A stretch of 8,119 nt of DNA from an uncultured Ruminococcus sp. (GTDB lineage: Bacteria; Bacillota; Clostridia; Oscillospirales; Ruminococcaceae), in the NCBI GenBank assembly GCA_947176685.1, contig CAMWRL010000075.1, forward strand, positions 1 through 8,119. The letters are read 5' to 3'. The notes beneath the pieces were generated by a model. That model did not search any database and was not told the origin of the DNA. It saw only the letters and a program-made list of their open reading frames with translations. The position numbers and the translations under genes are program-made. Positions 1 to 7,544 of this stretch are shown here, one piece after another; the stretch's first letter is position 1; every line of letters starts with the position of its first letter.

Positions 1-1862
1 AGGTCATCTTCAACTGAGAGGAAGAAACAGCTTTCACCGGGGTCGCCCTGACGACCGGCACGACCTCTTAACTGGTTATCGATACGGCGGGATTCGTGAC
101 GTTCAGTACCCAGAATGTACAGACCGCCTACTTCACGCACGGCAACAGCTTTATCCTTTACTTCGGCGTTGTACTTGTCGAAAAGTTCCTGATAGAGTTT
201 TCTTGCCCTGATAACTTCCTCGTCATTGGTGTCCGCAAAGCCTATAGCGGCAGTAATGAGGTCTTCGGGCATTTCACGTTTTCTGAGTTCAGCCCTTGCG
301 AGGAACTCGGCATTACCGCCAAGCATAATATCAGTACCACGACCAGCCATATTTGTGGCGATTGTAACAGCACCGTATTTGCCTGCCTGAGCAACGATTT
401 CTGCTTCTTTGGCGTGCTGTTTGGCATTGAGGACGTTGTGTTTTACACCTTTTCTTTTGAGCATAGCCGAAAGTAGTTCGGATTTTTCGATTGATACAGT
501 ACCTACAAGTATAGGCTGACCTTTTTCGTGACATTTTATAATCTGTTCAATGATAGCAACGTACTTGCCTTTTTCTGAGCTGTAAATCTGGTCATTGTGG
601 TCAATACGGATAACGGGCTTGTTGGTAGGTATCGAGATAACGTCCAGTTTGTAGATTTCCTTGAATTCGTCTTCTTCTGTCATAGCCGTACCGGTCATAC
701 CGGAAAGCTTGCTGTAAAGACGGAAGAAATTCTGGAAAGTGATAGTTGCAAGAGTTTTTGATTCACTCTTAACTTTAACGCCCTCTTTGGCTTCGATAGC
801 CTGATGCAGACCGTCATTGAAACGTCTGCCCTCCATCATACGTCCAGTGAACTCGTCAACGATAACGATTTCGCCGTCTCTTACAACGTAGTCAATGTCG
901 TTTCGCATAACGCCGTTAGCCTTGATAGCCTGATTGATGTGGTGCAGGAGAGTGAGGTTTTCGGAGTCCATAAGGTTGTCAATATTGAAAACCTGTTCAG
1001 CCTTTTTGACGCCTCGTTGTGTAATTGTAGCAGTTTTTGCCTTTTCGTCAATGATATAGTCGGCGGTTTCGTTGAGTGCGTCCTGGTCTTCCTTGCTGTC
1101 CATTTCGACAACGGTTGTGGAAGTGAGAGTTTTAGCGAAACGGTCAACTATTGAATAAAGCTGAGTGGACTTGTCGCCCTTACCGGAAATAATAAGCGGA
1201 GTACGGGCTTCATCAATAAGAATAGAGTCAACCTCGTCCACGATTGCAAAGTTAGGTTTACGCTGTACACGTTCTTCCTTGTGAGTTACCATATTGTCAC
1301 GGAGATAGTCAAAACCCAGTTCATTGTTTGTAGCGTAGGTGACATCGCAGTTGTAAGCGTCACGACGCTGATTGTTGTTGAGACCGTGCAGTATACAGCC
1401 TACAGTAAGACCCAGCCAGCGCAGGACCTTACCCATTTCTTCAGCCTGAGTTTTGGCGAGATAGTCGTTTACGGTAACAACGTGAACGCCCTGACCTGTA
1501 AGGGCATTGAGGTACGAAGCCACACAAGCAACAAGAGTTTTACCTTCACCAGTACGCATTTCGGCGATACGACCCTGATGCAGAACTATCGCACCGATAA
1601 TCTGGACGGGGTAAGGTTTTTTTTCGAGGACACGCCATGCACCCTCACGGACAGTTGCAAGGGCTTCGGGCAGAACGTCATCAAGAGTTTCACCGGAAGC
1701 CAGCCTGTCTTTAAATTCCTGAGTTTTTGCTTTGAGTTCAGCGTCTGAAAGTTTTGTATATTCCTCATCAAGTGCGAGGACTTTATTTTTAATAGGTTCG
1801 ATACGTTTAAGCTCTCTGTTTGAATAAGCGTTTGCACCGAATATGTTTTTGAATAAACCCAT
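1..1862 (-). CDS. secA: SecA preprotein translocase ATPase, 3' part cut by window edge
   Basis: SecA is the ATP-driven motor that pushes unfolded secretory proteins through the SecYEG channel at the inner face of the membrane. Reading the minus strand from ATG at 1862-1860 gives 620 open codons, checked in frame at both ends and at the motifs below, running off the left edge. Full-length relatives have roughly 900 residues, so about two thirds is present. Visible landmarks are the start MGLFKNIFG, Walker A MRTGEGKT (residues 102-109), Walker B DEVD (209-212), GMTGTA (388-393), MAGRGTDI (505-512) and the arginine-finger motif QLRGRAGRQGDPG (597-609). These cover the first nucleotide-binding fold, the preprotein cross-linking domain and most of the second fold; the scaffold, wing and C-terminal tail lie outside. 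An AAAGGCGG ribosome binding site (1877-1870) sits 7 bases before ATG and fixes the start. It is transcribed divergently from uvrB. Truncation is only the window boundary; there is no sign of a pseudogene. Confidence 0.97.
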   Translation of the reverse strand, partial: MGLFKNIFGANAYSNRELKRIEPIKNKVLALDEEYTKLSDAELKAKTQEFKDRLASGETLDDVLPEALATVREGAWRVLEKKPYPVQIIGAIVLHQGRIAEMRTGEGKTLVACVASYLNALTGQGVHVVTVNDYLAKTQAEEMGKVLRWLGLTVGCILHGLNNNQRRDAYNCDVTYATNNELGFDYLRDNMVTHKEERVQRKPNFAIVDEVDSILIDEARTPLIISGKGDKSTQLYSIVDRFAKTLTSTTVVEMDSKEDQDALNETADYIIDEKAKTATITQRGVKKAEQVFNIDNLMDSENLTLLHHINQAIKANGVMRNDIDYVVRDGEIVIVDEFTGRMMEGRRFNDGLHQAIEAKEGVKVKSESKTLATITFQNFFRLYSKLSGMTGTAMTEEDEFKEIYKLDVISIPTNKPVIRIDHNDQIYSSEKGKYVAIIEQIIKCHEKGQPILVGTVSIEKSELLSAMLKRKGVKHNVLNAKQHAKEAEIVAQAGKYGAVTIATNMAGRGTDIMLGGNAEFLARAELRKREMPEDLITAAIGFADTNDEEVIRARKLYQELFDKYNAEVKDKAVAVREVGGLYILGTERHESRRIDNQLRGRAGRQGDPGESCFFLSVEDD

Positions 1863-1910
1863 TTATTTACCGCCTTTACAAATTATTGGACTATTAAGTA
1901 CATATAATAT

Positions 1911-1939
1911 ATTTTACAACAAACGTAACGGTTTGTCAA
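1911..1939 (-). promoter_or_regulatory. Sigma-A promoter of secA
   Basis: On the minus strand a perfect -35 TTGACA (1939-1934) is followed after 17 bases by -10 TAAAAT (1916-1911), one mismatch from consensus. The expected transcript start, near 1904, leaves a leader of about 40 bases before the secA ATG. A 6-bp inverted repeat (ACAAAC 1919-1924, GTTTGT 1931-1936) lies across the spacer and overlaps the -35. No start-site data are available. Confidence 0.75.
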
Positions 1940-1971
1940 TAGCGAATTTCAAAAGCGGCAATAAATTAAAA

Positions 1972-1989
1972 AAAGAAAATATGTTCTTT
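1972..1989. promoter_or_regulatory. Putative LexA/DinR (SOS) operator upstream of uvrB
   Basis: The stretch AAAGAAAATATGTTCTTT is an 18-bp dyad in which every symmetric pair matches except one (A1978 against G1983). Its core GAAA-ATAT-GTTC differs by one base from the Gram-positive LexA consensus GAAC-N4-GTTC, and the four central bases fit the RNRY pattern known from Bacillus. It ends 4 bases before the uvrB -35 element, where a bound repressor could block RNA polymerase. uvrB and uvrA are classical SOS genes, so the position makes sense. The one core mismatch and the AT-rich background leave real room for chance. Confidence 0.5.
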
Positions 1990-1993
1990 GTGC

Positions 1994-2022
1994 TTTACTG
2001 CTGATGTGTATTGTGGTATAAT
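1994..2022 (+). promoter_or_regulatory. Sigma-A promoter of the uvrB-NADAR-uvrA operon
   Basis: The -35 TTTACT (1994-1999, four of six consensus bases) is followed after exactly 17 bases by a perfect -10 TATAAT (2017-2022). The -10 is preceded by TGG, which makes an extended -10 (TGnTATAAT). Transcription would start near 2029, about 30 bases before the uvrB ATG. A LexA-like dyad lies directly upstream. Confidence 0.72.
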
Positions 2023-2058
2023 AATATACAGGAGATTTTCAAAAAGGAGTTAAAATAA

Positions 2059-4020
2059 ATGGAGAGATTTATACTGCATTCGGAGTACGCACCGTCAGGC
2101 GACCAGCCGCAGGCTATTGAAAAACTCGTCCGGAACATTCAGGACGGCACAAGAGAACAGATTTTAATGGGCGTGACCGGTTCGGGAAAGACTTTCACAA
2201 TGGCGAATGTCATAGCCCGTGTCAACAGACCGACGCTTGTACTTGCGCACAACAAGATACTTGCGGCACAGCTATGCTCTGAATTTCGTGAATTTTTTCC
2301 GGAAAACGCTGTAGAATATTTTGTGTCATATTACGACTACTATCAGCCCGAAGCATACGTCCCGAGTACCGACAGTTACATTGAAAAGGACTCGTCTATA
2401 AATGACGAAATCGACAAGCTTCGGCATTCGGCAACCACTGCCCTTGCGGAACGCCGTGATGTTATAATAGTTGCAAGTGTTTCGTGCATATACTCTCTGG
2501 GAAGTCCGGAAGAATACAGGTCTATGGTAGTTTCAATAAGGCAGGGTGCGGAAAAATCCCGTGACCAGTTAATCAGTGAGCTTGTAAAAATCCGCTACGA
2601 AAGAAACGATATATCTTTTGAACGCAACAAATTCCGTGTGCGTGGGGACGTAGTGGAAATTTTTCCGTCACGTTCAACTGATACCGCAGTCCGTGTCGAG
2701 TACTTCGGGGACGAAATAGACCGTATTTCCGAAATAAACGCCCTCACCGGAGAAGTAAAGGCTGTTGTAAGTCATGCGGCGATATTTCCGGCGTCCCACT
2801 ATGTTGTCGGTGAGGACAAAATCGAGTCTGCAATAGAGGAAATAGACCGTGAACTTGCTGAACGTATAGACTACTTCACGGCAAACAACAAGCTTATCGA
2901 AGCGCAGAGAATTGAACAACGCACGCATTATGACATGGAGATGTTACGGGAAGTCGGTTATTGCAGCGGCGTTGAGAACTATTCCCGAATATTGTCGGGC
3001 AGACCTGCCGGAAGTACTCCATTGACCTTGCTTGACCACTTTCCGGAAGACTTTCTGCTTATTGTTGACGAAAGTCACGTAACATTGCCGCAGGTACGGG
3101 CAATGTACGCCGGAGACCGTGCAAGAAAAAATACCCTTGTGGAATACGGTTTCAGACTGCCGAGCGCATTCGACAACAGACCGCTGAATTTTGAGGAGTT
3201 CAACGACCATATAAATCAGGCGATATATGTAAGTGCCACGCCGTCCAAGATAGAACGTGAAAAAACTAATATAATAGTTGAGCAGGTGATAAGACCGACT
3301 GGACTTGTTGACCCTGAAATAATTGTTAAGCCTACATTGGGTCAGATAGACGACCTGTTGTCCGAAATAAACACTCGTTCCGCTAAAAACGAACGTGTAC
3401 TTGTTACAACGCTTACAAAGAAAATGGCGGAAGACCTTACAGAATACTATGAGCGGCTGGGAGTAAAAGTCCGCTATATGCACCACGACATTGACACTAT
3501 TGAACGTATGGAAATAATCCGTGATTTGCGCAATGGTGTATTTGATGTGCTTGTGGGAATAAATCTCCTGCGTGAGGGTCTGGACATTCCGGAAGTAAGT
3601 CTTGTGGCGATTCTGGACGCTGACAAGGAGGGCTTTTTAAGAAGCGAGACTTCTCTTATACAGACAATCGGGCGTGCCGCACGTAACAGTCACGGACAGG
3701 TCATTATGTATGCCGATGAAGTTACAGGTTCTATGGAGAGGGCTATTGTTGAAACAGACCGCCGCAGGACGTTGCAGATTGCCTATAATGAAAAACACGG
3801 AATAGTACCGGAGACTATTATAAAGGAAGTCCGTGACGTACTGGAGATAACCTCAAAGAAAAATCTTGAAAAGACCAGTAATAAAAAGCTGTCCGCAAAG
3901 GAACGCACCGAACTTATAGAAAAACTTACGGCAGAAATGAAAAACGCCGCAAAAATGCTTGAATTTGAACACGCCGCATATCTGCGTGACAGAATAAAAG
4001 AACTGAAAGGAAGTAAGTGA
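2059..4020 (+). CDS. uvrB: UvrABC excinuclease subunit B
   Basis: UvrB is the damage-verifying helicase-like ATPase of nucleotide excision repair. It is loaded onto DNA by UvrA, inserts a beta-hairpin between the strands at the lesion, and then recruits UvrC for incision. The 653-residue protein is of normal family length and complete. Visible elements are Walker A GVTGSGKT (residues 38-45), the tyrosine-rich beta-hairpin base YYDYYQPEAY (91-100) with its following DSYIEKD, the DESH box (337-340), the helicase motif VLVGINLLREGLDIPE (497-512), QTIGRAARN with the arginine finger (535-543), and a C-terminal UVR motif (about 617-651) that in this family contacts UvrC or UvrA. The AAAGGAG site at 2043-2049 is 9 bases before ATG and supports this start. 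It is the first gene of a three-gene operon; the next ATG follows its TGA after one base. A LexA-like dyad upstream suggests DNA-damage induction. Confidence 0.98.
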   Translation: MERFILHSEYAPSGDQPQAIEKLVRNIQDGTREQILMGVTGSGKTFTMANVIARVNRPTLVLAHNKILAAQLCSEFREFFPENAVEYFVSYYDYYQPEAYVPSTDSYIEKDSSINDEIDKLRHSATTALAERRDVIIVASVSCIYSLGSPEEYRSMVVSIRQGAEKSRDQLISELVKIRYERNDISFERNKFRVRGDVVEIFPSRSTDTAVRVEYFGDEIDRISEINALTGEVKAVVSHAAIFPASHYVVGEDKIESAIEEIDRELAERIDYFTANNKLIEAQRIEQRTHYDMEMLREVGYCSGVENYSRILSGRPAGSTPLTLLDHFPEDFLLIVDESHVTLPQVRAMYAGDRARKNTLVEYGFRLPSAFDNRPLNFEEFNDHINQAIYVSATPSKIEREKTNIIVEQVIRPTGLVDPEIIVKPTLGQIDDLLSEINTRSAKNERVLVTTLTKKMAEDLTEYYERLGVKVRYMHHDIDTIERMEIIRDLRNGVFDVLVGINLLREGLDIPEVSLVAILDADKEGFLRSETSLIQTIGRAARNSHGQVIMYADEVTGSMERAIVETDRRRTLQIAYNEKHGIVPETIIKEVRDVLEITSKKNLEKTSNKKLSAKERTELIEKLTAEMKNAAKMLEFEHAAYLRDRIKELKGSK

Positions 4021-4021
4021 A

Positions 4022-4579
4022 ATGAAATACACAATTGAAAATATATGCGAAAGATTTCAGAAAAAAGAAAAAATGAAATATATATTTTTCTGGGGACACC
4101 GCCCGTCCGCAACCATTACAAAAAGCTGTTTCAGTCAGTGGTATAACTGTAAGTTCACGGTTGACGGTGTTGAGTACCACACCGCCGAACAGTATATGAT
4201 GTCTCAGAAAGCTTTGCTTTTCGGGGATACGGCTGTCAATACCGAAATTATGCAGGCTAATCATCCTAAACAGTTTAAGGATTTGGGACGTAAAATATCA
4301 GGCTTCAATGAAAAAGTCTGGAACGATAACAAGACTGACATTGTAATCAGAGGAAATTATGCCAAATTCTCGCAGAATCCGGAACTTAAAGAATTTCTTC
4401 TTGGTACAAACAGCCGTATACTTGTTGAAGCAAGTCCGTACGATAAGATATGGGGCATAGGAATGTCCGCAGATGATTGGGGCATTGAAAATCCTCTCAA
4501 TTGGCAGGGCGAAAATCTGCTGGGATTCTGTCTTATGGAAGTAAGGGATATGCTTTTGGAGGAAAACGGCAATGACTGA
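4022..4579 (+). CDS. NADAR-family (YbiA-like) N-glycosidase, co-operonic with uvrB and uvrA
   Basis: The 185-residue protein belongs to the NADAR superfamily (formerly DUF1768, YbiA-like). Characterised members cleave N-glycosidic bonds: some hydrolyse riboflavin-pathway intermediates, others remove ADP-ribose from guanine bases of DNA. Family marks are FFWGH (residues 22-26), CFSQWY (36-41), TAEQYMM (54-60) with KA (63-64), LGRK (88-91), YAKFSQNPELKEFLL (113-127), ASPYDKIWGIG (137-147) and WQGENLLGFCLMEVR (161-175). No signal peptide or membrane segment is seen, so it is cytosolic. The start at 4022 is preferred over Met18 because the MKYTIENICERF leader is typical of clostridial members as I recall them, and an AAAGGAAG site precedes it (4006-4013). 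ATG comes one base after the uvrB stop, and the 3' end overlaps uvrA by 8 bases (ATGACTGA), implying translational coupling. Family assignment is strong; the substrate is unknown, with DNA-guanine de-ADP-ribosylation favoured only by the repair-gene context. Confidence 0.9.
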   Translation: MKYTIENICERFQKKEKMKYIFFWGHRPSATITKSCFSQWYNCKFTVDGVEYHTAEQYMMSQKALLFGDTAVNTEIMQANHPKQFKDLGRKISGFNEKVWNDNKTDIVIRGNYAKFSQNPELKEFLLGTNSRILVEASPYDKIWGIGMSADDWGIENPLNWQGENLLGFCLMEVRDMLLEENGND

Positions 4580-7391
4580 TAAAATAGTTATAAAAGGTGC
4601 AAGAGCTAACAACCTCAAAAATATAGACCTTGAAATCCCTCGTGACAAACTTGTTGTAATGACAGGGCTTTCAGGTTCGGGCAAGTCTTCGCTTGCATTT
4701 GATACAATCTATGCGGACGGTCAGCGGCGTTATGTGGAAAGTCTGTCGTCATATGCGAGAATGTTCCTCGGACAGATGGAAAAACCTGACGTTGACAGTA
4801 TAGAGGGACTGTCTCCGGCAATATCAATCGACCAGAAAACTACATCAAAGAATCCACGTTCCACAGTCGGCACGGTTACAGAAATATATGACTATCTCAG
4901 ACTTCTCTACGCACGGACGGGCATTCCGCATTGTCCGGTATGCGGACGGGAGATTTCACAACAGAGTATAGACCAGATAGTTGACACAATTATGGCACTC
5001 CCAAAAGGTACTAAATTACAGCTGCTTGCACCGATTGCACGCAACAAAAAGGGTCAGTTTCAGAAAGATTTCGAGAGCGTACGGAAAAGCGGTTACGTAC
5101 GTGTGAGGGTTGACGGAATAATGTACGACCTCAGCGAAACCATAAAGCTTGACAAAAACAAGAAACACAATATTGAAATAGTCGTTGACAGAATCGTTAT
5201 AAAGGACGGCATTGAATCACGTCTGACGGACAGTCTTGAAACGGTTTTCAGTTTGGGAGAACTTGCGCTTGTGGACGTTATTGACGGTGATGAGATGTTA
5301 TTTTCGCAGAGTTACGCCTGTCCGGAGCATAATATCAGCATAGGCGAACTTGAGCCGGTAATGTTTTCGTTCAACAACCCTATGGGAGCGTGTCCGAAGT
5401 GTACCGGATTAGGAATGTTCCGGCGCATAGACCCCGAAATAATCGTACCAGACAGCAGTCTGAGCATTGCCGAGGGTGCAATAAAGGCTTCTGGTTGGAA
5501 CAGCCTTGACGGAAATTCCATAGCGATGATGTACTACAGGGCAATATCAGAAAAATATAATATACCGCTGGACGTTCCGGTTAAAAAGCTGAAAAAAAGT
5601 CAGCTTGATTTGTTTCTGTACGGAACTAAAGGCGAAAAAATAGAAATAGCCCGTCCGGAGTCCATAGGCGGCGGAACGTATAATTATGCGTTTGAGGGGG
5701 TTATAAATAACCTTGAAAGACGGTACAGGGATACTTCCAGTGAGTACGCAAAGGCTGAACTTGAAAATTGTATGAGCGAAACGGAGTGTCCGGAATGTCA
5801 CGGCAGGCGGCTTAAACCGGAATATTTAGCGGTTACGGTCGGGGGACTGAATATAAGTCAGTTGACGGACTTGTCTGTAAGCGACTGCCTTGACTTCTTT
5901 GAAAATCTGGAGCTTTCACAGCAGAATATGCTTATAGGCGGTCGGATTATCAGGGAAATAAAGGAACGGTTAGGATTTCTGAAAAGCGTAGGACTGGAGT
6001 ACCTCAGCTTGTCAAGGGCTTCCGGAACGCTGTCGGGCGGCGAAAGTCAGCGTATACGGCTTGCAACACAAATCGGCTCTTCACTTGTGGGAGTGCTTTA
6101 TATTCTGGACGAGCCGAGCATCGGACTGCACCAGCGTGATAACGACAAACTTATTGCAACTCTCAAAAGACTGCGTGATTTGGGAAACACTCTCATAGTA
6201 GTTGAACACGATGATGATACGATGTTTGCGGCAGACTATATTGTTGACATAGGCGTGGGAGCAGGTGTAAACGGCGGCGAGGTGGTTTATTCCGGAGACG
6301 TTGCCGGACTGCTTGAATGCGAAAAATCAGTTACGGGACAGTATCTCAGCGGTAAAAAGAAAATCCCCGTACCTGAAAAGAGACGTTACGGAAACGGAAA
6401 GTATCTTACAGTCAGGGGCGCAAGGGAGCATAATCTCAAAAATATAGATGTTGAAATACCGTTGGGAGAGTTTGTGTGCGTTACGGGAGTATCGGGTTCA
6501 GGAAAGTCCTCGCTTGTTAACGAGGTGATTTACAAGCACCTTGCGCTTAAACTCAACCGTGCAAAAGTGAAAGCCGGAGAATTTGACAGTATGGACGGTC
6601 TGGAAAATCTCGACAAGGTAATCTGCATAGACCAGTCCCCGATAGGCAGAACGCCCCGTTCAAATCCGGCAACATATACCGGAGTGTTCACGGATATTAG
6701 GGAACTTTTCGCAAAGACTCCTGACGCAAAGGCGCACGGCTACAGCAGCGGACGTTTTTCGTTCAACGTCAAGGGCGGTCGCTGCGAAGCCTGCGAGGGT
6801 GATGGCATTATCAAAATAGAAATGCATTTTTTACCGGACGTTTATGTGCCGTGCGAGGTCTGCAAAGGCAGGCGTTACAACCGTGAAACCCTTGAAGTAA
6901 AGTACAAGGACAAGTCAATACACGATGTACTGGAAATGACAGTTGACGAGGGCGTGCGATTCTTTGAACATATCCCGAAGATTTCACGCCGGCTGAAGAC
7001 TTTGCAGGAAGTGGGACTTGGCTATATAAGGCTCGGACAGTCGGCAACCACGTTGTCAGGCGGTGAGGCTCAGCGTGTGAAGCTTTCAACGGAATTGTCA
7101 AAGCGTTCAACCGGAAAGACTATTTATATTCTTGACGAGCCTACAACGGGACTTCATACAGCGGATGTGCATAATCTTATTAATGTACTGCAAAAACTCA
7201 CGGAACAGGGAAATACCGTACTTGTAATAGAGCATAATCTTAATGTCATAAAAGTTGCAGACCATATAATAGACTTGGGGTACGAGGGCGGCGACAAAGG
7301 CGGAATAATAGTTGCACAAGGTACTCCCGAAGAAATCGTACAATGCGGAGATTCCTATACAGGACAGTATCTCAAACCATACCTTGAATAA
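4572..7391 (+). CDS. uvrA: UvrABC excinuclease subunit A
   Basis: UvrA is the dimeric ABC-type ATPase that scans DNA for helix distortion and hands damaged sites to UvrB in nucleotide excision repair. At 939 residues it is complete and of usual length. The first ATPase half has Walker A GLSGSGKSS (32-40), LSGGESQR (487-494) and Walker B ILDEPS (511-516). The second half has GVSGSGKSS (639-647), LSGGEAQR (828-835) and ILDEPTTG (853-860). CPVCGR (121-126) starts the insertion that carries the UvrB-binding region. The first structural zinc module reads C250-x2-H253 with C274-x2-C277, so one ligand is His rather than Cys; the second, C738-x2-C741-x19-C761-x2-C764, is the standard DNA-contacting zinc finger. 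A GGAGG site (4558-4562) 9 bases before ATG supports the start inside the end of the NADAR gene. It is the last gene of the operon and is followed by a hairpin. Confidence 0.98.
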   Translation: MTDKIVIKGARANNLKNIDLEIPRDKLVVMTGLSGSGKSSLAFDTIYADGQRRYVESLSSYARMFLGQMEKPDVDSIEGLSPAISIDQKTTSKNPRSTVGTVTEIYDYLRLLYARTGIPHCPVCGREISQQSIDQIVDTIMALPKGTKLQLLAPIARNKKGQFQKDFESVRKSGYVRVRVDGIMYDLSETIKLDKNKKHNIEIVVDRIVIKDGIESRLTDSLETVFSLGELALVDVIDGDEMLFSQSYACPEHNISIGELEPVMFSFNNPMGACPKCTGLGMFRRIDPEIIVPDSSLSIAEGAIKASGWNSLDGNSIAMMYYRAISEKYNIPLDVPVKKLKKSQLDLFLYGTKGEKIEIARPESIGGGTYNYAFEGVINNLERRYRDTSSEYAKAELENCMSETECPECHGRRLKPEYLAVTVGGLNISQLTDLSVSDCLDFFENLELSQQNMLIGGRIIREIKERLGFLKSVGLEYLSLSRASGTLSGGESQRIRLATQIGSSLVGVLYILDEPSIGLHQRDNDKLIATLKRLRDLGNTLIVVEHDDDTMFAADYIVDIGVGAGVNGGEVVYSGDVAGLLECEKSVTGQYLSGKKKIPVPEKRRYGNGKYLTVRGAREHNLKNIDVEIPLGEFVCVTGVSGSGKSSLVNEVIYKHLALKLNRAKVKAGEFDSMDGLENLDKVICIDQSPIGRTPRSNPATYTGVFTDIRELFAKTPDAKAHGYSSGRFSFNVKGGRCEACEGDGIIKIEMHFLPDVYVPCEVCKGRRYNRETLEVKYKDKSIHDVLEMTVDEGVRFFEHIPKISRRLKTLQEVGLGYIRLGQSATTLSGGEAQRVKLSTELSKRSTGKTIYILDEPTTGLHTADVHNLINVLQKLTEQGNTVLVIEHNLNVIKVADHIIDLGYEGGDKGGIIVAQGTPEEIVQCGDSYTGQYLKPYLE

Positions 7392-7432
7392 AAAAAGACG
7401 CTGAAATCCGGACGCTCATAAAGAAGTTTTCA

Positions 7433-7469
7433 CCAAAGCACTTATGATTTTCAGTCAAAAGTGCTTTGG
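7433..7469 (+). terminator. Probable terminator of the uvr operon
   Basis: CCAAAGCACTT (7433-7443) pairs perfectly with AAGTGCTTTGG (7459-7469), giving an 11-bp stem. An A-A mismatch and three further pairs (TGA with TCA) then close a 7-base loop. It begins 41 bases after the uvrA stop. The tail reads CGTTTCTATTG, a short and interrupted T run, so termination may be incomplete. Confidence 0.62.
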
Positions 7470-7477
7470 CGTTTCTA

Positions 7478-7506
7478 TTGACAATGTAATGGCTTTGATG
7501 TATAAT
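7478..7506 (+). promoter_or_regulatory. Perfect-consensus sigma-A promoter of the SUKH gene
   Basis: TTGACA (7478-7483), a spacer of exactly 17 bases, then TATAAT (7501-7506) match the sigma-A consensus at all twelve positions. The predicted transcript start near 7513 leaves a leader of about 30 bases to the ATG at 7545. I see no obvious operator dyad, so expression is likely constitutive and strong unless something outside the core elements limits it. Confidence 0.83.
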
Positions 7507-7544
7507 TATTAATAAGATAAATCGGAATTTAGAGGAGATAAGTT

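Noticed and set aside
96..1837. Several plus- and minus-strand open frames of 61-155 codons inside the secA region
   Set aside because: All lie in other frames of, or antisense to, the clearly conserved SecA reading frame, lack ribosome sites, and look like no family.
1..1862. secA as a broken gene because it lacks a stop
   Set aside because: The frame is intact wherever checked, and it simply runs off the window's left edge.
1919..1936. ACAAAC/GTTTGT inverted repeat as a LexA box
   Set aside because: The half-sites are separated by six bases and lack the GAAC/GTTC core, so the repeat does not fit the LexA pattern.
2674..4264. Minus-strand open frames antisense to uvrB and the NADAR gene, up to 180 codons
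   Set aside because: They are shadows of strongly conserved plus-strand coding sequence, with no supported start or recognisable motif.
4073..4579. Alternative NADAR start at Met18 (ATG 4073)
   Set aside because: It lacks a good ribosome site and would drop the leader that related proteins appear to share; ATG 4022 fits the coupling to uvrB.
4298..7343. Minus-strand open frames antisense to the NADAR gene and uvrA (70-128 codons)
   Set aside because: Same reason: low-complexity or basic translations opposite the conserved UvrA frame, without ribosome sites.
7397..7416. Direct repeat of GACGCT after uvrA
   Set aside because: Two hexamers only 8 bases apart are expected by chance and have no other copies nearby.
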